Program-made: the position numbers and the translations under genes
Assembly (NCBI RefSeq): GCF_048544455.1
Contig: NC_133526.1
Span: 9,502,001-9,566,000 of the forward strand
Length of the DNA: 64,000 nt
From: Silene latifolia
Taxonomy: Eukaryota; Streptophyta; Magnoliopsida; Caryophyllales; Caryophyllaceae
Reading direction: 5' to 3'
The notes under the pieces: model-generated
What the model was told of the DNA's origin: nothing
The model's database searches: none
What the model saw: the letters and a program-made list of their open reading frames with translations, nothing else
Part shown: in pieces, positions 63,040 to 64,000 of the stretch
How the letters are laid out: every line of letters begins with the position of its first letter
Position numbering within the stretch: position 1 is the first letter of the stretch

Positions 63040-63698
63040 GTCTTTAACTTCTCGCTTTAGAAATTCTCATGTGCTTGGTCATTTGCAGTACTTTGATTAA
63101 TGCAGAAGTAGCAATTGCTCTTCCAAGTTACAATTGACCATGTGGTCTCCAAGTGACTTTCTGCTAAATAAATGTATTGACTATGGTTAGTTTTGGGTTT
63201 ATGTCTCCGTAAATGGCTTTTAACTTTGCTTGGTTAATGAGCAACTTCTTGTTCACCATGATAGTGTGATGTGGGGACAAAGTGATCAAACATATGAACG
63301 AGAAGATATGAATAGATTAACACATAGGAACCTACCTGCTCCTACGACTTTCTTTTTTGTCTATTTTCATCTTTTAATGAAATAAACCTCTCACTTTCTC
63401 CCATGGAGATAGTATTGTCCTTACCTAGTCATTGACACTATGCAAATGCGTCACAGGATCTTATTGGGGAGGCTTCCAACACCTGATGGGCCAATCAAAA
63501 CGTTTACTATTATTCGTAGCAGGTGGGTTGATAAGGTGCCCTAATGTGGTTGTCTGGTGGAGAAAGAACCCTATTGAAGACCTGAAAAACACTTTATTTG
63601 AAGTCTGTATTGATGCTGTTGCCTTTTAGATTGCTTTGCAACATTTTAAAGTGGTTCCTTAAGAATGTCCCATCTGTTGTTGAGGGTTACTCGTATAG

Positions 63699-64000
63699 GG
63701 CTTAGTTTGAGAAGGCGCGAGGCGCACTGAGGCGATGGGGTCCCAAAGGGATGAGTTGCAAGGCGAAGGCGCACACCTTTTGGACACGAGGCGCACTGAT
63801 TTTTCAAATGAACATCCATATTTTACAATCAAATTTTGAGCGAGAATAGTCCTTTTTTTTTGTTTTAAAGAGGGCTAATATGTATGTAAAAGAGAAAATT
63901 AAAGACAAGGGGAGAAAAGAAGGGTAAAATAAAAGAATTTGGAAAACAAAATATGGAATTGCATACTAATGTGCATCGAGTGCGCCTCACTAGCTGCGCC
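63699..64000. mobile_element. GGCGCG-rich MITE, copy 2, cut by the window edge
   Basis: It begins GGCTTAGTTTGAGAAGGCGC and keeps 'GACACGAGGC' and 'GTGCGCCTCACT' blocks in the same order as copy 1 at 59921. The right end lies outside. Confidence -1.

Noticed and set aside
63432..63629. Possible next exon of the AAA-ATPase after an 'ACAG' acceptor
   Set aside because: In no frame does it continue the family sequence expected after 'KYVGPSVHVE', and stops appear quickly.

Overview
This is nuclear genomic DNA from a flowering plant. The genes have spliceosomal GT-AG introns, they are separated by kilobases of AT-rich DNA, and nested LTR retrotransposons, Helitrons, CACTA, hAT, Mutator-like, Tourist and Stowaway elements fill most of the space. 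The protein-coding genes are eudicot-like. A Caryophyllales-type genome is a guess from the style of the repeats, not a demonstrated assignment. No tRNA, rRNA or CRISPR array was recognised.

Four host genes are supported. (1) 1168-10575, minus strand: the N-terminal ~980 codons of a HUA2/ENHANCER OF AG-4-like PWWP + CID (RPR) protein in seven exons, continuing off the left edge. (2) 40709-42170, plus: a complete two-exon mitochondrial-type ClpP protease subunit (CLPP2-like). (3) 48037-48705, minus: a single-exon 222-residue plant membrane protein of unknown function. (4) 58271-63039, plus: the N-terminal ~392 codons of a large mitochondrial/AAA-ATPase gene (At3g19740/At1g50140 type), six exons seen, continuing off the right edge. 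There is also a decayed LINE RNase H fragment (52838-53596) and a small intact ORF with its own promoter-like features inside a CACTA transposon (37581-37868).

Layout. 1-10.9 kb is the HUA2-like gene with MITEs in its introns. 11.1-21.05 kb is long-LTR retrotransposon DNA: a rearranged LTR with a 0.92-kb tandem duplication, a 3' internal segment with a polypurine tract, and a 3' LTR that was split by an inverted solo LTR of the same family. That solo LTR itself carries a Mutator-like MITE and a hAT MITE. 21.05-32.1 kb is a copia solo LTR followed by a nest of Helitrons inserted into a 52-bp tandem repeat. 32.5-40.6 kb holds a hAT MITE, a candidate LTR, a Helitron containing a CACTA element containing a solo LTR and a Stowaway, then another solo LTR and a hAT-like repeat that ends only ~115 bp before the CLPP2 start codon. 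42-49 kb is mostly unrecognised intergenic DNA around the small membrane-protein gene. 49.9-56.6 kb is Helitron-rich with a LINE remnant. 57.7-64 kb is the AAA-ATPase gene with four intronic repeats.

The genes do not form an operon or obvious pathway. CLPP2 and the AAA-ATPase both look mitochondrial, but nothing in the sequence links them functionally. Many insertions were dated relative to each other from target-site duplications read directly from the sequence. Those nesting relationships, and the small CACTA-borne gene, are the most informative content beyond the host genes.
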